A DNA stretch of 64,000 nucleotides. Origin: Candidatus Scalindua sediminis (GTDB taxonomy: Bacteria; Planctomycetota; Brocadiia; Brocadiales; Scalinduaceae). The translations under genes were made by a program, and so were the position numbers. The stretch lies in NCBI GenBank assembly GCA_008636105.1, contig VSDH01000007.1, positions 31,070 through 95,069 of the forward strand, in the 5' to 3' direction. This document shows, one piece after another, positions 18,866-28,705 of the stretch (within the stretch, counting starts at the first letter, position 1; every line of letters starts with the position of its first letter). The notes beneath the pieces are model-generated. The model was not told where the DNA came from. It did not search any database and was given only the letters and a program-made list of their open reading frames with translations.

Positions 18866-19944
18866 AAAATGATTCTGTCCCTGCAAGCCTCGGTTTGGCA
18901 ACAGACGAGTATTTAGCCGATACACATATACCTGACCATTCTAATTACGGTCATATCTTGAGACTTTATACGTATAGAGACCACTGCGTTGTTCTGGGTA
19001 GATTTCAAGATGCAGAATCAGAGGTTAATCTTCCGGAATGTAAAAGGTTGGGAGTTGAAGTCAATAGACGTATAACTGGTGGTGGGACGATTATTATGGG
19101 ACGTAACCAGCTGGGAGTTGCCATAATTATTCCACCCGGGGGTGCGAATGGTTCGAGAAAAAACAATGTACATTTCTCAACAAGGAAAATTTTTGAAGAT
19201 TATGCCAGGGGAATAATTGAGGCGTTATCATTACTGGGAATACAGTCTGAGTTCAGGCAAAAGAACGACATCCTTGTTAAAGGGAAAAAGATCGCAGGAT
19301 TGGCTGCGTGTGTGCAAGAAAACGGCAATGCGTTATTTCATGCCAGTATATTGTTAGACATCGATACCAGGCTTATGGCCAGCGTGTTAAAAATACCTTT
19401 TGAGAAGATATCGGATAAAGAAATCACAGAAGTGGATGATAGGCTCACTACCGTGAATAGGGAAAGTAAAGAAAAGGTGACAATTGATAAGTTGAAAAGA
19501 TTCTTAAAAACAGGATTTGAAAATGCATTTCAGATGAAGCTGCATAATATACTATTAACTGATTCTGAGATTTCTGGTATTAAGACCCTTGAAAGGAAGA
19601 GGTATTTGACAGATGAATGGATATATCAGAAGTCATTGATATCCAGCGAAACGACGGCAGTAAGGAAAAAGACTAAGGCCGGTATGATAAACGTCCACAT
19701 GGCAGTTATGAATAATGTTATAAAAGATATTATCATTACGGGTGATTTTTTTTCTACCACTGAATTTGTATCTGCCCTTGAGCGAAGATTGAGATGGAAG
19801 GCGATTGATAGAGAAGTTATAGCAAAGGTTATCAAAGGTACATGGTCATTTTCTCCGGATTCAATTTTGGAACTGAATCCGGAAATACTGACCGACTGTA
19901 TATTAGAAGGCGGAAATTCACCACGGAAAAAATTAAGGAATTGA
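18847..19944 (+). CDS. Lipoate-protein ligase A-like enzyme with fused LplB-like domain
   Basis: 365 residues. The N-terminal two thirds form a biotin/lipoate ligase fold: opening MLWRYIEND, substrate-loop RRITGGGTI, and KGKKIAGLAA with FHASILLDID, where the Lys is the expected catalytic residue. The C-terminal third (KAGMINVHMAVMNNVIKDIIITGDFF onward, split here only by position) matches the accessory LplB domain. It probably loads octanoate or lipoate onto a carrier protein for the flanking radical SAM enzymes. It overlaps the upstream gene by 19 bases, so the two are translationally coupled. No lipoyl carrier gene is seen nearby. Confidence 0.8.
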   Translation: MLWRYIENDSVPASLGLATDEYLADTHIPDHSNYGHILRLYTYRDHCVVLGRFQDAESEVNLPECKRLGVEVNRRITGGGTIIMGRNQLGVAIIIPPGGANGSRKNNVHFSTRKIFEDYARGIIEALSLLGIQSEFRQKNDILVKGKKIAGLAACVQENGNALFHASILLDIDTRLMASVLKIPFEKISDKEITEVDDRLTTVNRESKEKVTIDKLKRFLKTGFENAFQMKLHNILLTDSEISGIKTLERKRYLTDEWIYQKSLISSETTAVRKKTKAGMINVHMAVMNNVIKDIIITGDFFSTTEFVSALERRLRWKAIDREVIAKVIKGTWSFSPDSILELNPEILTDCILEGGNSPRKKLRN

Positions 19945-19966
19945 GGAATTATTTGACAGGTTTCCT

Positions 19967-19984
19967 GGAGGTCTGAAGACCTCC
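19967..19984. repeat. Short hairpin between ligase and second radical SAM gene
   Basis: Perfect inverted repeat GGAGGTC/GACCTCC with a four-base loop, within the only sizeable gap (79 bases) inside the lipoate operon. There is no T-tract. It could be an RNA-processing or attenuation element. Confidence 0.45.
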
Positions 19985-20023
19985 GCTACGTGTGAATGAT
20001 TATTTATAACAAAATAACATTTG

Positions 20024-21118
20024 ATGGTGGCTATATTGGAACAAAATCATAATAAAACTATATCAAACCCCGAATACATTAAAACAAGCCTTGCCTCTGC
20101 AATTGGATTGAGATTTAGGTCCGGAAGGTTTTATCGTGATGCAAAACCCCTTTGCATCAACTTGCTCCTGAGCTATCCTGATAATTGCTACGCCAATTGT
20201 GCATATTGTGGACTCGCAAGGTCAAGGCCACAGAATAATGGAGAAAAATCTTTTATCAGAGTAGATTGGCCGGTCTTAAAGACGGAAGACGTTATTGAAA
20301 GGATAGAAAGGTATCAATCAAACATAAGGCGTGTTTGCGTATCTATGGTTACACATAAAAATGCGGTTAGTGATACTTTTAGTATTACTAAACAAATAGC
20401 GCAATGTTGTCACTCGCCAATTTCTGTCCTTATAACACCCAACCTCATGAACAAGGAAGATCTCGTGAGACTAAAAGAAATAGGGGCTGACACTATAGGC
20501 ATAGGACTGGATGCAGCTTCCAAGAGGGTTTTTGAATTAACGAGAGGTAAAAAAGTAAATGGAGGCTTAGTGTGGGCAAAATATTGGGAAGTATTAGAAG
20601 ATGCAGTTGACGTATTCGGTAGAGAGAAGATAAGTTGCCATATAATGGTTGGAATAGGTGAAACAGATAGTGAACTTGTTGAAATATTTTTCAAACTTCG
20701 GGAATGTGGCGCCCTGGCACATCTATTTTCATTCTACCCTGAACCTGATTCTACTATGTCTCTAAGGAATAGACCTTCTTTGAGGAGATTTCGAAGGATA
20801 CAATTAGTTCGGTATCTGATAGAAAACGAAATAATAAAAGAGAAACATTTATTGTGTGACGGAAAAGGGAAAATCAGCAAAGTCTTAACAAATAATGATA
20901 TAATAAATAGTATTATTGAAAGTGGTAAACCTTTTATAACAGGGGGGTGTGAAGGTAAAAATGGTGAGATTGGTTGTAATAGACCCTTTGGAAGCTACAG
21001 ACCCGGCGAACCGTTTCGCGACTTCCCTTTTCAACCGGGATCAGACGATATTCTCAGGATTAGGAAAGAATCTAAATTAGATGAAATAATTTGTTTTGAA
21101 TGTAATCTGGTATCTTAA
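20024..21118 (+). CDS. Radical SAM enzyme, LipS2-like (BioB-related lipoyl synthase component)
   Basis: 364 residues, BioB-like. The cluster motif CX3CX2C is Cys55-YAN-Cys59-AY-Cys62, followed by GLARSRP. The barrel is seen in RRVCVSMVTHK, ADTIGIGLDAAS and ISCHIMVGIGETD. A C-terminal Cys set lies in GGCEGKNGEIGCNRPFGSY and ICFECNL and could bind an auxiliary Fe-S cluster serving as sulfur donor, as in lipoyl or biotin synthases. ATG 20024 is preferred over the adjacent TTG at 20021. The stop touches the start of the DsrE-like gene. Assignment as LipS2 follows from the neighbouring ligase and first radical SAM protein. Confidence 0.7.
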   Translation: MVAILEQNHNKTISNPEYIKTSLASAIGLRFRSGRFYRDAKPLCINLLLSYPDNCYANCAYCGLARSRPQNNGEKSFIRVDWPVLKTEDVIERIERYQSNIRRVCVSMVTHKNAVSDTFSITKQIAQCCHSPISVLITPNLMNKEDLVRLKEIGADTIGIGLDAASKRVFELTRGKKVNGGLVWAKYWEVLEDAVDVFGREKISCHIMVGIGETDSELVEIFFKLRECGALAHLFSFYPEPDSTMSLRNRPSLRRFRRIQLVRYLIENEIIKEKHLLCDGKGKISKVLTNNDIINSIIESGKPFITGGCEGKNGEIGCNRPFGSYRPGEPFRDFPFQPGSDDILRIRKESKLDEIICFECNLVS

Positions 21119-21427
21119 ATGATCAAAAAGCTGGGTATATTACTTACTACAAGTACTGAGAGTGAGAATACGCATACTGTCGTAAAGCTTACTGAGGCTG
21201 CAATTAATGAAGGTGTGGAGGTTGACATATTCCTCATGTGTGATGGAGTCTATCACTTAAATCATGAGGAACTTAAAGGATTAGCAGATAAAGGTGCACG
21301 TGTTGTGGTTTGTGCTCACAATGCAATTGAAAGAAAGGTTGATAAAAAGGATTTTGCCCTGTGGGGTAGTCAATATGATTTAGCTTGTATGGTCAAGGAA
21401 TGCGACAGGTTCCTTGCATTTAATTAA
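21119..21427 (+). CDS. DsrE-family (TusD-like) sulfur-relay protein
   Basis: 102-residue DsrE/F-fold protein. It has an N-terminal strand KLGILLTTS, a helix, IFLMCDGVYHLN, and the conserved Cys in ARVVVCAHNAIERKV, at the place where TusD/DsrE carry the persulfide-forming Cys. The ATG follows the stop of the radical SAM gene with no gap. With the next two genes it forms a DsrE-DsrF-DsrH-type trio, equivalent to TusD-TusC-TusB, which move sulfane sulfur between proteins. Its position suggests sulfur delivery to the lipoate enzymes. Confidence 0.78.
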   Translation: MIKKLGILLTTSTESENTHTVVKLTEAAINEGVEVDIFLMCDGVYHLNHEELKGLADKGARVVVCAHNAIERKVDKKDFALWGSQYDLACMVKECDRFLAFN

Positions 21428-21438
21428 GGAAGTCTAAT

Positions 21439-21786
21439 TTGAATGAAGTTGTCGTCGTAATTCGTAAGTCACCTTTTAATACAACTCTCAACTCCGAGAT
21501 GTTGAGAATGTGTGTGGGGTTGACACTGGATGAAAACAAGATTACGGTAGTATTTCTTGGTGACGGTGTATATTTAATGCTAGAAAATAAGCCTGAGCTA
21601 ATAAATTCAGGAGTTATCCATAAACATATAGAAACTCTACAGCTTTTGAAGCATAAGCTTATTGTCGAGAAAGAAGTATTTGAAAAATTGGGGAAGGACA
21701 ATATTAAATATGACGATGTGGAGATTATGAATCAGTCTCAAATAGCAAAGGTTATCTCCACTGCGGACGTGGTTATTACGTGTTAA
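21439..21786 (+). CDS. DsrF-like (TusC-like) sulfur-relay protein
   Basis: 115-residue DsrE/F-fold protein: VVVVIRKSPFNT, ITVVFLGDGVYLM and a C-terminal AKVISTADVVITC. It is the middle member of the trio. Its only Cys residues are one in the first helix and the C-terminal residue, so the usual persulfide Cys of the DsrE subunit is absent, as is common for the DsrF/TusC subunit. The start is a TTG with AAGGA eight bases upstream; the upstream gene ends 11 bases before it. Confidence 0.72.
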   Translation: MNEVVVVIRKSPFNTTLNSEMLRMCVGLTLDENKITVVFLGDGVYLMLENKPELINSGVIHKHIETLQLLKHKLIVEKEVFEKLGKDNIKYDDVEIMNQSQIAKVISTADVVITC

Positions 21787-21791
21787 AAATA

Positions 21792-22061
21792 ATGAAATTA
21801 CTATTTATTGTAAAAGAAAAGAAAGATTTTAATTTCTTATTAAGGATGTATGGAAAATCTCAAACAGGAATGGTCAATAAGATTACGATTCTTCTTATTC
21901 ATGATGCTGTTTTAGTTGAATCGATTCCCAATAATGATTTTAGATTATTTGCCTGTAATGATGATGTAGAAGCAAGAGGTGTAAATACATTATTCAATAC
22001 CTTAGATTATGTACAAATGTTAAAGCTTATAGCTGATTGTGATAAGGTTATATGCTGGTAA
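21792..22061 (+). CDS. DsrH-like (TusB-like) sulfur-relay protein
   Basis: About 89 residues. The C-terminal half carries the DsrH/TusB signature: FACNDDVEARGV followed by LDYVQMLKLIADCDKVICW, ending in the family Trp. ATG 21792 lies five bases after the preceding stop; a GTG at 21780 overlapping that stop would add four residues. It completes the heterotrimeric DsrE/F/H-like set. A spacer of 287 bases then precedes groEL, so the lipoate/sulfur operon probably ends here. Confidence 0.75.
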   Translation: MKLLFIVKEKKDFNFLLRMYGKSQTGMVNKITILLIHDAVLVESIPNNDFRLFACNDDVEARGVNTLFNTLDYVQMLKLIADCDKVICW

Positions 22062-22210
22062 TGTTCTATGTGGAATAGGCCAAAAACCTTGGTCTTAAAC
22101 ACTGGAATCAACAGCAGAATTTTAGCCTGCCACATTGGCACTCACTACAAAATTAGGAAATGGGCAACTGTCATAATGGCATTTTGCTTGCTTGAATTAT
22201 TGATTATTTA

Positions 22211-22227
22211 AGGAAATAATATTTCCT
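22211..22227. promoter_or_regulatory. Palindrome upstream of groEL
   Basis: AGGAAAT/ATTTCCT arms around AAT, about 120 bases before the groEL start. It could be an operator for chaperone control. The CIRCE element (TTAGCACTC-N9-GAGTGCTAA) is not present. Confidence 0.3.
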
Positions 22228-22348
22228 AAGATATACATATACAATGAGTTAAGGCCATATGAGATATTACAGGTATATTGGTACATATTTTGCTCTTAAT
22301 AAATCGAAATAAGAAAATAGCGTCTATAAATTAGATAAGGAGGAAACT

Positions 22349-24034
22349 ATGGCAGCAAAGCAGTTATTGTTTAGAGAAGAAGCAAGATTGGCCATAAAAA
22401 GAGGAGTCTCAAAGCTAGCTAGCGCAGTTAAATGTACATTAGGACCAAGGGGCAGAAATGCAATTCTTGATAAGGGATGGGGTGGTCCCACAATAACAAA
22501 GGATGGGGTAACGGTTGCAGAAGAGATAGAACTGAGAGACCCATATGAGAATTTGGGTGCAAAACTGGTAAAGGAAGTGGCATCAAAGACAAGTGATGTT
22601 GCAGGGGACGGTACTACTACTGCAACGATATTGGCTGAGGCTTTTTTCAATAATGGTTTAAAATGTGTTTCAGCAGGTGCGGATCCAATGGCACTTAATC
22701 GTGGGATGAAGGTAGCAGTTGACAAAGTGGTTGAAAAACTTGGGGACATGAGTAAGAAAGTAAAAGACCAGACAGAAATTGCTAATATCGCTGCTATTGC
22801 AGGCAATAATGATAGCGAAATAGGTAATATGATTGCTAATGCAATGGAAAAAGTAGGTAAAGATGGTGTTATTACTGTTGAGGAAGGAAAAGCTCTTGGT
22901 ACGGATGTAGAGATAGTTGAAGGTATGCAATTTGATCGTGGATATCTATCACCTCATTTTGTAACTGACAAAGATAATATGAAGGTAGAACTGAAAGATG
23001 CTTATGTACTGATACATGAGGAAAAGATTTCTACTATTAAGGGAATTGTACCTTTGCTTGAAAAAATTGCAAAGGCTAAAAGGCCTCTTTTTATAATAGC
23101 AGAAGATATTGAAAGTGAAGCATTAGCTACCCTGGTCGTTAACAACCTTCGAGGCACTGTAACATGTGCTGCTGTTAAGGCACCAGGGTACGGAGATCGC
23201 AGAAAAGCAATGATGGACGATATTGCTATGCTTACAGGTGGTAAGGCTGTATTTAAAGATTTAGGAATACAGTTGGAAACTGTTGAGTTGAATGAACTCG
23301 GAACTGCAAGGAAAATTAATATAGATTCCGAAAATACAACTATTATTCAGGGTGGTGGTACCTCAAAAGCGATTAAGGGACGTATAGATCAGATAAAAGG
23401 GGAAATAGAGGGAACGACCTCTGACTACGACCGTGAAAAATTACAAGAACGGCTGGCGAAATTGGCAGGCGGTGTAGCACAAATAAACGTCGGTGCATCA
23501 ACGGAGACTGAAATGAAGGAAAAGAAGGCACGTGTAGAGGACGCGTTACATGCTACTCGTGCAGCAATAGAAGAAGGTGTTTTACCGGGTGGTGGCATTG
23601 CATTGTTAAGAGCTTTGGAGGTATTAAATAATCTTAAATTGAAAGACGACGAAAATATTGGTGTTGACATAATAAAGAATTCTCTTAGCGAACCTGCAAA
23701 ACAGATAGCCAGAAATGCAGGATTAGAAGGTGCGATCGTAGTAAAAAAGATTTTAGCATCTAAAGATAAGGCTTTTGGTTACGATGCTGAGAGAGAAGTG
23801 TACTGTAATCTTCTTGAATCAGGTGTGATAGATCCTACAAAAGTTACAAGGTGTGCATTACAAAACGCATTGAGTATCGCAGGAATACTTCTTACAAGTG
23901 ATTGTCTTATTACCGAAATTCCTGGCAAGGAAGAAGGAATGATGCCACCGGGTGGTGGTATGCCTCCAGGAGGAATGGGAGGTATGGGAGGTATGGGTGG
24001 TATGGGAGGTATGGGAGGTATGGGTGGCATGTAA
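22349..24034 (+). CDS. groL: Chaperonin GroEL (copy 1, Gly-Gly-Met tail)
   Basis: 561-residue GroEL. Nucleotide-site segments [21 protein letters not shown] and [11 protein letters not shown] are intact, as are the apical and intermediate domains. The tail is [13 protein letters not shown] followed by repeated GGM units, as in classical GroEL. The Shine-Dalgarno is a strong AAGGAGG. It is the first of three chaperonin genes: groES follows 61 bases later and a second groEL 21 bases after that. Relative to copy 2 it has unusual bases near the start ([19 protein letters not shown]), showing the copies diverged long ago. Confidence 0.96.
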   Translation: MAAKQLLFREEARLAIKRGVSKLASAVKCTLGPRGRNAILDKGWGGPTITKDGVTVAEEIELRDPYENLGAKLVKEVASKTSDVAGDGTTTATILAEAFFNNGLKCVSAGADPMALNRGMKVAVDKVVEKLGDMSKKVKDQTEIANIAAIAGNNDSEIGNMIANAMEKVGKDGVITVEEGKALGTDVEIVEGMQFDRGYLSPHFVTDKDNMKVELKDAYVLIHEEKISTIKGIVPLLEKIAKAKRPLFIIAEDIESEALATLVVNNLRGTVTCAAVKAPGYGDRRKAMMDDIAMLTGGKAVFKDLGIQLETVELNELGTARKINIDSENTTIIQGGGTSKAIKGRIDQIKGEIEGTTSDYDREKLQERLAKLAGGVAQINVGASTETEMKEKKARVEDALHATRAAIEEGVLPGGGIALLRALEVLNNLKLKDDENIGVDIIKNSLSEPAKQIARNAGLEGAIVVKKILASKDKAFGYDAEREVYCNLLESGVIDPTKVTRCALQNALSIAGILLTSDCLITEIPGKEEGMMPPGGGMPPGGMGGMGGMGGMGGMGGMGGM

Positions 24035-24095
24035 AACCCCATAAATTATAAATGAATATTTATTATGATTATTAGAACAAAAAGGAGGATTAGTT

Positions 24096-24383
24096 ATGGC
24101 AATTAGACCTTTAGATGATAGGGTTGTTGTTGAACCCCTGGAGGCAGAAGAAAAAACAGAAGGTGGAATTGTTTTACCTGACACTGCAAAAGAAAAACCT
24201 ACAAAAGGAAAGGTAATTTCTGTAGGTGAAGGAAAACTTTTGGATAATGGCAGCAGAGCCAAAATTTTAGTAAAAAAGGGCGATCAAGTATTGTACGGCA
24301 AATATGCAGGATCAGAAATAACGGTTGGTGGAAAAGAATATCTTATTTTAAGAGAAAGTGATATATTGGCTAAAATTGAATAA
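24096..24383 (+). CDS. groES: Co-chaperonin GroES
   Basis: 95 residues, normal GroES length. It begins [21 protein letters not shown], continues through the mobile-loop region ([16 protein letters not shown]) and ends [14 protein letters not shown]. It forms the heptameric lid on GroEL. Placement between two groEL genes means one lid may serve both chaperonins. A strong AAGGAGG precedes the ATG. Confidence 0.96.
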   Translation: MAIRPLDDRVVVEPLEAEEKTEGGIVLPDTAKEKPTKGKVISVGEGKLLDNGSRAKILVKKGDQVLYGKYAGSEITVGGKEYLILRESDILAKIE

Positions 24384-24404
24384 TTAAGTTCAGGAGGTTT
24401 TATT

Positions 24405-26030
24405 ATGGCAGCAAAACAGCTTTTGTTTGATGAAGAGGCAAGGCGTAGCATGAGAAGTGGGATAAAGAAATTAGCAGATGCTGTAAGGGTAACTATGGGT
24501 CCTACTGGCAGGAATCTGATCCTGGAAAAGAGTTTTGGTTCACCTACCGTTACAAAGGATGGTGTGACTGTAGCAAAAGAAGTAGAGTTAGGAGAACCCT
24601 TCGAAAATATGGGTGCAAAGATGGTTTGCGAAGTGGCTACTAAGACCAGTGATGTAGCTGGAGATGGTACAACGACCGCAACGATTCTGGCTGAAGCAAT
24701 TTTTAATGAGGGTATAAAGAACGTTACCGCAGGTGCAAATCCCATGGCGTTAAAAAGGGGTATAGATAAGGCCGTAAAGGCAGTGGTTGAAGAAATGGAA
24801 CGTTTAAGCAAAGAAGTCAAGGATAGATCACAGATTGCCCAGGTCGGCACGATTTCAGCTAATAATGATTCTTCAATAGGAAATCTACTGGCAGATGCCA
24901 TGGATAAAGTGGGTAAGGATGGCGTTATTACGGTTGAAGAAGCTAAAAGTATTCAAACAACCTTAGATGTTGTTGAAGGAATGCAGTTTGACAAGGGATT
25001 TATCTCACCTTATTTTATAACAAACGCCCAAACCATGGAAGTTGTCTTTGAAGACCCTTATATACTGATTCATGAAAAGAAAATTTCTAGTATGAAGGAT
25101 ATTCTTCCCCTTTTAGAGAAGATAGCAAGCATTGGTAAACCCCTTTTAATCATCTCTGAGGAGATTGAGGGTGAGGCATTGGCTACGTTGGTCGTCAATA
25201 AATTACGAGGAGTTTTAAACTGTGCGGCTGTTAAGGCACCTGGTTTTGGTGACAGAAGAAAGGCCATGCTTGAAGACATCGCTATACTCACAGAAGGGCG
25301 CATGGTTTCAGAAGACATCGGGGTAAAATTAGAAACATTGGGACTTGAAGACCTTGGTCGAGCAAAACGAGTTACGATCGATAAAGATAATACTACAATA
25401 ATTGAAGGAGCAGGAAAAAAGGCAGACATAAAGGGTAGAATTTCTCAAATCCGAAATCAAATTGAACAGAGTACATCTGATTATGATAAGGAGAAATTTC
25501 AGGAGAGACTTGCAAAACTTACAGGTGGTATTGCAGTCATAAACGTAGGTGGTGCTACTGAAGCTGAGGTGAACGAAAGGAAGGCACTGGTTGAGGATGC
25601 CCTTCACGCTACAAGAGCAGCAGTAGAAGAAGGGATTATTCCAGGAGGCGGAGTTGCATTTATCAGGGTAATTCCAAAGATTGGAGAGATACGTAAGAAA
25701 CTAAGGGGTGATGAAAAAGTAGGTGCTGATATAATAGTAAAAGCCATTGAAGCTCCCTTAAGGCAGATTGCGTCTAACGCAGGTGAAGATGGGTCTGTAG
25801 TTGTAGAAGAGGTAAAAGAAAAAGGCACTAATATAGGTTTTGATGCCAACACGTGTGAGTATGTAGATATGTTAGAAAAAGGGATAATTGATCCCACGAA
25901 AGTTGCACGTAGTGCTTTACAAAATGCAGCTAGCATAGCAGGATTAATGTTGACGACCGAAGTTATGGTTACAGAGTTAAAGGAAGGCGAGGATGAGGAA
26001 GAAGGCCCTGTTGCGGGAAGCGTATACTAA
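24405..26030 (+). CDS. groL2: Chaperonin GroEL (copy 2, acidic tail)
   Basis: 541 residues with all nucleotide-binding motifs ([32 protein letters not shown]). It lacks the Gly-Gly-Met tail; the chain ends with acidic [14 protein letters not shown]. The tail projects into the folding chamber in GroEL, so the two copies may handle different clients. It starts 21 bases after groES behind CAGGAGG and is followed by a clear intrinsic terminator, so the three genes form one unit. Confidence 0.96.
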   Translation: MAAKQLLFDEEARRSMRSGIKKLADAVRVTMGPTGRNLILEKSFGSPTVTKDGVTVAKEVELGEPFENMGAKMVCEVATKTSDVAGDGTTTATILAEAIFNEGIKNVTAGANPMALKRGIDKAVKAVVEEMERLSKEVKDRSQIAQVGTISANNDSSIGNLLADAMDKVGKDGVITVEEAKSIQTTLDVVEGMQFDKGFISPYFITNAQTMEVVFEDPYILIHEKKISSMKDILPLLEKIASIGKPLLIISEEIEGEALATLVVNKLRGVLNCAAVKAPGFGDRRKAMLEDIAILTEGRMVSEDIGVKLETLGLEDLGRAKRVTIDKDNTTIIEGAGKKADIKGRISQIRNQIEQSTSDYDKEKFQERLAKLTGGIAVINVGGATEAEVNERKALVEDALHATRAAVEEGIIPGGGVAFIRVIPKIGEIRKKLRGDEKVGADIIVKAIEAPLRQIASNAGEDGSVVVEEVKEKGTNIGFDANTCEYVDMLEKGIIDPTKVARSALQNAASIAGLMLTTEVMVTELKEGEDEEEGPVAGSVY

Positions 26031-26061
26031 TTAACGTCTGGGATTTAAATAATATGTTTTG

Positions 26062-26092
26062 AAAAAGGCCACATATAAAATGTGGCCTTTTT
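26062..26092 (+). terminator. Intrinsic terminator of the groEL-groES-groEL2 operon
   Basis: Arms AAAAAGGCCACAT and ATGTGGCCTTTTT around a five-base loop, running into further T residues. It lies about 30 bases after the groEL2 stop. Confidence 0.9.
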
Positions 26093-26138
26093 ATTTTGGT
26101 ACGGTAAAAAACACGATCTTGTTAGTAACAAAACATGC

Positions 26139-26168
26139 TTGACATTTTGCATATTGCCTGTGTATATT
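26139..26168 (+). promoter_or_regulatory. Sigma-70-type promoter upstream of dnaJ
   Basis: TTGACA at 26139-26144 and TATATT at 26163-26168, separated by 18 bases. It lies past the groEL2 terminator and 130 bases before the dnaJ start. Confidence 0.55.
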
Positions 26169-26296
26169 ATTAGAAAGAATATTTCATAGTTTTAAGTTCT
26201 TGTATATTTTAGGGTTATATAGTTCTGGAAGTGATTTAGATTAATGTTGAATATATAATAAATTTTAAACGTCATGCTTAGCTTGAGTATAAATAT

Positions 26297-27415
26297 ATGC
26301 GCAAAGAAGATTATTATAATGTTCTTGGAGTTAAAAAAAATGCTGGTCAAGAGGATATAAAACGTGCTTACAGAAAAATGGCTATAAAATATCATCCGGA
26401 TAAAAATCCTGGCGACAAAAAAGCAGAAGATATGTTTAAAGGAGCAGCCGAGGCATATGAGGTTCTTAGTGATCAGGAAAAAAGAAGAAGGTACGATCAC
26501 TTTGGTCACGAAGGATTAAGGGGAGTAGAAACCAGAGGGTTTGGTAATTATGATGATATATTCGATGCATTCGGTGACATCTTTGGTGGGGGTAGCATAT
26601 TTGAAGAATTTTTTGGTGGTATAACCCGGGCAAGAGCGGGCCGTCGTGGTGCAAGTCTAAGATGTGATATTGTCTTGGATTTTAGTGAGGTTGCTACTCG
26701 TGTAGAGAAAGTAATAGAAATTACCAAGAAAAATCTTTGTGAAGAGTGCGGGGGTACAGGAGCAAGAAAAGGAACATCACCAGTAACCTGCCCATATTGC
26801 AGGGGTAAAGGGGAGGTGCATCAAAAGCAGGGTTTTTTTACGTTAAGGACTACATGCCCAAGATGTCAGGGTAAGGGGAAAATTATAGAAACTCCCTGCC
26901 ATAGATGTAGGGGGAATGGCGTGTATCCAAAAAAATCTGAAATTAAGGTTCAGATACCTGCTGGCATTGAAGATGGAACCAGGCTGCGTGTAGTAGGACA
27001 GGGTGAACCTGGGGAAAACGGTGCACCTTCAGGAGATTTATATTGTGATATACTTATAAGACCACATCCTATTTTTAAAAGACAGGATTATGACGTAATT
27101 TGTGATTTTCCTATTACGTTTTCTCAGGCAGCATTGGGGAGTGAAATTGATGTACCTACAATTTCAGGGAAGTTTGTAAAGGTTAAGGTTCCTTGTGGAA
27201 TACAAAATGGAGATATCCTTCCAGTTAAGGGAGAGGGATTTCCGCATGTTCGTGGCTATGGGAAGGGAAATTTGTTAGTGCATATTATAGTTGAGATTCC
27301 CGCTAAATTAACGCCTAGACAGGAACAATTATTAAGAGAGTTTGCAGAACTGGAACATAAAAATGTAACACCTAAACGAAAAAGTTTTTTTCGAAAGGTA
27401 AAGGAACTTTTGTGA
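26297..27415 (+). CDS. dnaJ: Chaperone DnaJ
   Basis: 372 residues, full-length type I DnaJ. The J domain has the HPD tripeptide in [10 protein letters not shown] Gly/Phe-rich linker ([17 protein letters not shown]) follows, then four CxxCxGxG zinc repeats ([32 protein letters not shown]) and the two C-terminal substrate domains. The third repeat region is shortened before the first zinc motif, a mild variation. It stimulates DnaK; dnaK itself is not in the window. grpE follows 40 bases later, so the two are probably co-transcribed. Confidence 0.96.
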   Translation: MRKEDYYNVLGVKKNAGQEDIKRAYRKMAIKYHPDKNPGDKKAEDMFKGAAEAYEVLSDQEKRRRYDHFGHEGLRGVETRGFGNYDDIFDAFGDIFGGGSIFEEFFGGITRARAGRRGASLRCDIVLDFSEVATRVEKVIEITKKNLCEECGGTGARKGTSPVTCPYCRGKGEVHQKQGFFTLRTTCPRCQGKGKIIETPCHRCRGNGVYPKKSEIKVQIPAGIEDGTRLRVVGQGEPGENGAPSGDLYCDILIRPHPIFKRQDYDVICDFPITFSQAALGSEIDVPTISGKFVKVKVPCGIQNGDILPVKGEGFPHVRGYGKGNLLVHIIVEIPAKLTPRQEQLLREFAELEHKNVTPKRKSFFRKVKELL

Positions 27416-27455
27416 GTAATTCATTTCATTGAAGTAACGGGGGGAATTTGCTGAT

Positions 27456-28133
27456 ATGTCTGAAGTAAAAAATGACCAGAAAACAAAAGACACTAATGAT
27501 GAACCCGTAAAAGAGGAAAAAAAGCAGGAACCGAAGGTGCAGGATGAGTCAGAAGGTAAAGGGGAAGCGGGAATAAAAGACGCGGAATCTGGCATTGATG
27601 AAGAAGTAGTTTTAAAAAAAAGTGAGGTTGATGAGTTAAGAAAAAAAGCAGAAGAGAGTGACTCCTTCCTGGATAAATTATTAAGAACCAGAGCGGAGTT
27701 ATTGAATTACCAGAAGAGAATGCGTAAGGAACACGAGTCAACTGCTCAATATGCGATTCAAGACCTTATACTTGACCTCTTACCGGAATTTGACAATTTT
27801 GAAAGAGCTGCAAAATTGGCCGAGAACTCAAAAGATATCAATAAATTTGTAGAGGGTGTAAAGTTAATAGAAGACCAATTGTTTAAAGTTTTAGAAAAAC
27901 ATGGGGTAAAAGCTATCGAGACGGTAGGAAAGCCATTTGATCCTAACCTTCATGAAGCTGTAGCTTGGGAGGAGGATAATGAACATTCCCATCATACAGT
28001 TATTGAGGAATTACAACGGGGTTTTCTTTTGAAAGAGCGTGTTGTCAGGCCTTCAAAAGTAAAAGTTTCCAAGAGAACCATTAATGAAAAGGAATCAGAC
28101 GTAACTAAAGATGACAGCTCTGCGTCTGAATAA
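27456..28133 (+). CDS. grpE: Nucleotide exchange factor GrpE
   Basis: 225 residues. A Lys/Glu-rich, probably disordered N-terminal 50 residues precede the long coiled coil and the GrpE core: LRTRAELLNYQKRMRKEH, LPEFDNFERAAKLA, GVKLIEDQLFKVLEKHGV, GKPFDPNLHEAV and the beta domain ending RPSKVKVSK. It releases ADP from DnaK. It sits directly after dnaJ and 26 bases before the FmdB-type gene. Confidence 0.95.
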   Translation: MSEVKNDQKTKDTNDEPVKEEKKQEPKVQDESEGKGEAGIKDAESGIDEEVVLKKSEVDELRKKAEESDSFLDKLLRTRAELLNYQKRMRKEHESTAQYAIQDLILDLLPEFDNFERAAKLAENSKDINKFVEGVKLIEDQLFKVLEKHGVKAIETVGKPFDPNLHEAVAWEEDNEHSHHTVIEELQRGFLLKERVVRPSKVKVSKRTINEKESDVTKDDSSASE

Positions 28134-28159
28134 ATTTTGTTGGAAGGAAGAGAAGAAAT

Positions 28160-28438
28160 ATGCCGACTTACGATTATAAATGTAATGCATGCGATTATAA
28201 ATTCGAGTTGTTTCAACCAATATCTGCCAGACGTATTAGAAGATGTCCGGAATGTGGAAAACCAAAAGTGAAGCGACTTATTGGTGCGGGTAGTACGATT
28301 ATTTTTAAAGGATCCGGTTTTTATCAGACCGATTACCGAAGCGAAGAATATAAGTCGCGCTTAGAAGCAGAAAAGTCACCTGCCACTTCAGATAGCAAAA
28401 ATAAGAAAACAGAAAAGAAGAAAAATGCCAAAGATTAA
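28160..28438 (+). CDS. FmdB-family zinc ribbon protein
   Basis: 92 residues. It begins MPTYDYKCNACDYKFE and has a second pair RRCPECGKPKVKRLIG, giving a two-CxxC zinc ribbon typical of FmdB-type putative regulators. The C-terminal third is a Lys-rich tail. It follows grpE closely and its last 14 bases overlap the start of yacG, suggesting coupling. The biochemical role of the family is unknown. Confidence 0.85.
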   Translation: MPTYDYKCNACDYKFELFQPISARRIRRCPECGKPKVKRLIGAGSTIIFKGSGFYQTDYRSEEYKSRLEAEKSPATSDSKNKKTEKKKNAKD

Positions 28439-28595
28439 GTGCCGGAATTGTAAAAAAGAACTTATCTATGATTGTATAAGCGATATTCCTACATTTCCTT
28501 TTTGCTGTGAACGTTGCAAACTAATAGACTTGGGCTCATGGCTTGACGAGGAACGACGCATTGAAGAACCGATTACGGATGATAAGGCGGAATGA
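28425..28595 (+). CDS. yacG: DNA gyrase inhibitor YacG-like zinc protein
   Basis: 56-residue protein. The family signature is complete: CRNCKK near the N terminus, then TFPFCCERCKLIDLGSWL and the acidic end EERRIEEPI. The four Cys bind one zinc. In E. coli YacG binds GyrB and inhibits gyrase. The ATG overlaps the end of the FmdB-type gene by 14 bases, so translation is probably coupled. It is easily missed because of its size. Confidence 0.85.
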   Translation: MPKIKCRNCKKELIYDCISDIPTFPFCCERCKLIDLGSWLDEERRIEEPITDDKAE

Positions 28596-28705
28596 TATAA
28601 AAATAAACAAGTCGCACAGCTTTTACTTGACAAATTGGATGAGTTGTTATAATTAAAGCGCTTATTTCCATTTCTGACTTAAAAATTACAAGGAAGGAGT
28701 AAAAA

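Noticed and set aside
22062..22348. CIRCE heat-shock operator before groEL
   Set aside because: Only a partial TGGCACTC is present; the inverted half GAGTGCTAA is missing.
22324..22806. Minus-strand frames opposite both groEL genes (also near 24284, 25070 and 25604)
   Set aside because: Antisense shadows of highly biased chaperonin codons; no family features.
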